Source of the DNA: an uncultured Bacteroidota bacterium
Lineage (GTDB): Bacteria > Bacteroidota > Bacteroidia > Flavobacteriales > Flavobacteriaceae
Length of the DNA stretch: 64,000 nt
NCBI GenBank assembly: GCA_902619315.1
Contig: CACNDW010000005.1
Span: forward strand, 36,484 to 100,483
Direction: 5' to 3'
Each line of letters begins with the position of its first letter. Position 1 is the stretch's first letter. The position numbers and the translations under genes are program-made. This document shows positions 62,701 through 64,000 of the stretch, piece after piece. The notes under the pieces were generated by a model, which was not told the DNA's origin, ran no database searches, and saw only the letters and a program-made list of their open reading frames with translations.

Positions 62701-62956
62701 ATCATATCTTCGAATTCAAAACATACAGGTAGGTTATACTTTTGATGAGTCACTAGCACAAAAATTTGCAATGAAAAATTGTAGAATTTATCTCTCGGGT
62801 AACAATTTATTCACTTTTACCAATTACAAAGGCTATGACCCTTCGGCAGTTGGTGGAGGGACTGATGGAAAAGGGGAACCCATTGGATCAGGAATTGATA
62901 AAGGGTTTTATCCTGTTGCCAAAACATTTTTAATTGGTATGAGTTTAAACTTCTAA
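59756..62956 (+). CDS. susC: SusC/RagA-type TonB-linked outer-membrane receptor
   Basis: A 1066-residue glycan importer. Signal peptide (1-19, ending VSAQ), CarboxypepD-reg-like domain (about 21-100), the VGYGTQ box with the SusC plug (about 108-225, including ALQGQVAGVNV and IRIRGI), and a long C-terminal barrel ending in a terminal Phe. Directly followed by susD after 5 bases. With SusD it would form the bucket-lid complex importing oligosaccharides. The specific glycan is not readable from sequence; neighbouring sulfatases and the CE15-like gene suggest a sulfated, uronate-containing polymer. Confidence 0.96.
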   Translation: MFQKAIALILFLYAFNVSAQVDIKGIIIDKSNNLPIIGATVIIKNTTKGTTTDFDGNFILSNVPDNVTLVFSYLGYITQEVVPDGSNVTIFLEPSVSELSEVVLVGYGTQVKKEVTGAVSVLGSSEIEKLNPVRVEQALQGQVAGVNVTSASGSPGSGSNIRIRGISTNGDSRPLIMVDGNIIEDLSVINPNDIKSINILKDATAGIYGVQGANGVILIETKTGRKNTPIRVNVDSYFGFQNTSKRVDLIDNAYDYANYVNNASINGRGRKKYNTVENRRLVFGLNDPNNPLETFTDWQDEVFQTAIIHDTNVGFNGGTEKLAYSFGASYLDQDGIVGLEKSNYTRITARVNLQYDVLDNLKFTGTAIYTTSTKNNLIESNIGSVLYSALNIDPFTTVRNTDPNSNGYGNTLVTSREVVNPVAMIENTFNTTQIDKISSTFGIAYTVLKGLTLESKFQHNHAAVMSDIFLPVFNYGPGKQGTVEDNPNVIKDDGNSLTDNIDFYEDYKWENYITYAKEFNDSHKLNLLLGTSIQEFKGLFTGRSGRGLINNRNSIEDAIFAYVPPENIRERFNDTQIEAGNNRFISRLESIFSRLQYSYKDKYLLSAVLRRDGSSKFGEVNRYGYFPSGSLGWNISEEDFLKNNPKISYLKFRASYGIIGSDRIDLNRFISLLDGEALYTNNDETDADDVLMGKAIGGLSNPEIRWENTVSANVGLDAKLFNDELSLSLDVFSKKTNDLLVQANVSGVLGAAAPGSSAPIINAGDVLNEGFEALISYNRNITDNLRFNVSYNFSKLHNEVVYVGSTEGFLEGGSFLVGENLRTSRMEAGFPIGYFYGYKTDGVYQSQAEIDALDFNAPVPANGGDSVYHANAKPGDLKFVDVNGDKTITVEDKTYLGDPIPDITMGLTLGFNYKNIDFNLSSFASLGNDLVRDYERKNLYSNKGSFVVDSWTPTNPSNSIPRPVNGASVSFDNFSDYFVEDASYLRIQNIQVGYTFDESLAQKFAMKNCRIYLSGNNLFTFTNYKGYDPSAVGGGTDGKGEPIGSGIDKGFYPVAKTFLIGMSLNF

Positions 62957-62961
62957 ACAAA

Positions 62962-64000
62962 ATGAAAAAAATATTCTATAAATATCTGCTTTTAGTTTCG
63001 TTTATTTTTATTAACGGATGCAGCAATTATATTGATATCATCCCTGATGCCCCTAATTCGGAAAACTTTTTTAATGATGAAAGTGAATTCGAAGAGGGAC
63101 TGATAGGTGTCTACGATATGTTACAAACATCACTATATAATGTGATGGTTGCCCATACTGCCTCTGATGATATCATAGCAGCAGGTGATCCAAACACATA
63201 TGATCAACCCACACTCCAAAGGATTGACAAAATGATTCATTCTCCTTCTGATAATGATCAAATTCAACTTATTTGGCAATTAATGTATGCCTCATACAAT
63301 AGAGCGAATTATTTATTGGAATTTAAAGATAATGTAGAGTTCGAGGGTAAAGACGACATTATTGCGCAGGTCTATTTTTTAAGAGCTCATTTTATTTTTG
63401 AGCTAACAAAGTTTTTTGGAGATGTTCCACTATTTTTGGAGGAAAGAGATGGGGTCAACAGAATAGCAAATAAGAGAATCTTGTTTGGTGATCAATACTT
63501 GATCAATAGAGTTGGAAGCGTTGACCAGATTTATAATCTATTGGAAGAGGATTTAAAAGAGGCTATTTCCAACTTACCTGAATCGAGACCAAGTTCTGAA
63601 ATTTACAAGATAAGAAAAGGGGCTGCACAAGCACTTTTGGGAAAAGTATACCTGTATCATCGTAAATATCAAGAGGCTGCAAACCAATTAAATCAAGTAA
63701 TTAATAGTGGTAATTATGAGTTACTAACAGGTTCTGATTACAACAATCTTTTTACTAGAGCGGGTGAAAATTCTAGAGAGTCTGTATTTGAGGTTCAATA
63801 TACAGGGGTGGTTGGAAATAATTGGGACTGCCTTCACTGTAATACAGGAAATTACATGCCACAAAGTAACGGACCAAGATCACCATTAAGTGATCCTACA
63901 TACAAAGAAGGCTGGGGTATAAATATTTACTCAAAATATCTTTATCAGCAATATAATTCATCTGATATAAGAAAAAATGTTACGGTTTTTGCTCCAAGAA
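62962..64000 (+). CDS. susD: SusD/RagB family lipoprotein (partial, cut by window end)
   Basis: At least 346 residues are readable without a stop, and the gene runs off the window. A signal sequence ends with lipobox NGC at about residue 20. The SusD N-terminal pattern is present (IPDAPNSENFF, a TPR-like helical region with WQLMYASYNRANYLL and AQVYFLRAHFIFEL, then the KGAAQALLGKVYLY segment). Acts as the lid that captures glycan above SusC. Starts 5 bases after the susC stop; the ATG at 62962 is the only sensible start. Confidence 0.94.
   Translation, partial: MKKIFYKYLLLVSFIFINGCSNYIDIIPDAPNSENFFNDESEFEEGLIGVYDMLQTSLYNVMVAHTASDDIIAAGDPNTYDQPTLQRIDKMIHSPSDNDQIQLIWQLMYASYNRANYLLEFKDNVEFEGKDDIIAQVYFLRAHFIFELTKFFGDVPLFLEERDGVNRIANKRILFGDQYLINRVGSVDQIYNLLEEDLKEAISNLPESRPSSEIYKIRKGAAQALLGKVYLYHRKYQEAANQLNQVINSGNYELLTGSDYNNLFTRAGENSRESVFEVQYTGVVGNNWDCLHCNTGNYMPQSNGPRSPLSDPTYKEGWGINIYSKYLYQQYNSSDIRKNVTVFAPR

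Noticed and set aside
1..64000. CRISPR arrays, insertion sequences, phage or integrase genes, rRNA operons
   Set aside because: No regularly spaced repeat-spacer pattern, transposase, integrase or rRNA sequence was found by eye.

Overview
The window looks like a stretch of chromosome from a low-GC member of the Bacteroidota, most likely a marine or free-living Flavobacteriia-type organism. The evidence is a SusC/SusD pair, several CarboxypepD-reg TonB-dependent receptors, a GLPGLI protein, a type IX secretion (T9SS) C-terminal domain, a DUF4286 protein, a FolK-deoxynucleoside kinase fusion and many upstream sequences matching the Bacteroidota -7 element TAnnTTTG. I cannot name a genus. There are no rRNA genes, transposases, integrases, phage genes or CRISPR arrays.

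Layout. 1-42.6 kb is mostly core chromosome. It starts with an esterase, a GNAT acetyltransferase and aspartate kinase. A minus-strand cluster follows (ribF, serS, DUF4286, rsmA, mgtE, 2-hydroxyacid dehydrogenase), then a secreted T9SS metalloprotease with a coupled lipoprotein, then pth, rplY, prs and tRNA-Leu(CAA). From 15.5 to 27.7 kb an exported-protein island carries two phosphoesterase lipoproteins, a GMC dehydrogenase with its small subunit, a formylglycine-generating enzyme (FGE), a four-gene His/Cys-rich putative metal-uptake operon, a Rieske lipoprotein and a TonB receptor. 27.7-42.6 kb returns to housekeeping: rimM, rpsP, tig-clpP-clpX, a GH3-family protein, DUF2797, an sppA-yhhQ-rluF cluster, folK-dNK, a SPOUT methyltransferase and mutS.

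42.6-64 kb begins with tRNA-Gly(GCC) and tRNA-Leu(TAA) and a terminator. It then becomes a carbohydrate-directed accessory region: a serine beta-lactamase-like hydrolase, a sialate O-acetylesterase, an EEP hydrolase, two Cys-type sulfatases, a CE15-like glucuronoyl esterase, an EamA transporter and a GLPGLI/TonB-receptor pair. It ends with a SusR-like membrane-spanning regulator directly upstream of susC and a susD cut by the window edge. Together these suggest use of a sulfated, uronic-acid-containing, acylated polysaccharide. No glycoside hydrolase or lyase is visible, so any depolymerases would lie beyond 64 kb or elsewhere.

The genes connect in several ways. Both sulfatases carry the C-x-P-S-R motif that needs FGE activation, and the FGE at 20 kb keeps both catalytic cysteines. 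The regulator next to susCD is followed by an 11-bp-phased direct repeat and a 14-bp palindrome, which are candidate operators. The most unusual signals are: paired C-x-C-x2-C motifs flanking the export segment of the TonB receptor in the His-rich operon; a G9 tract inside another receptor gene (possible phase variation); a 126-bp tandem duplication in the rpsP tail; and five convergent gene pairs whose stop codons overlap by exactly four bases.
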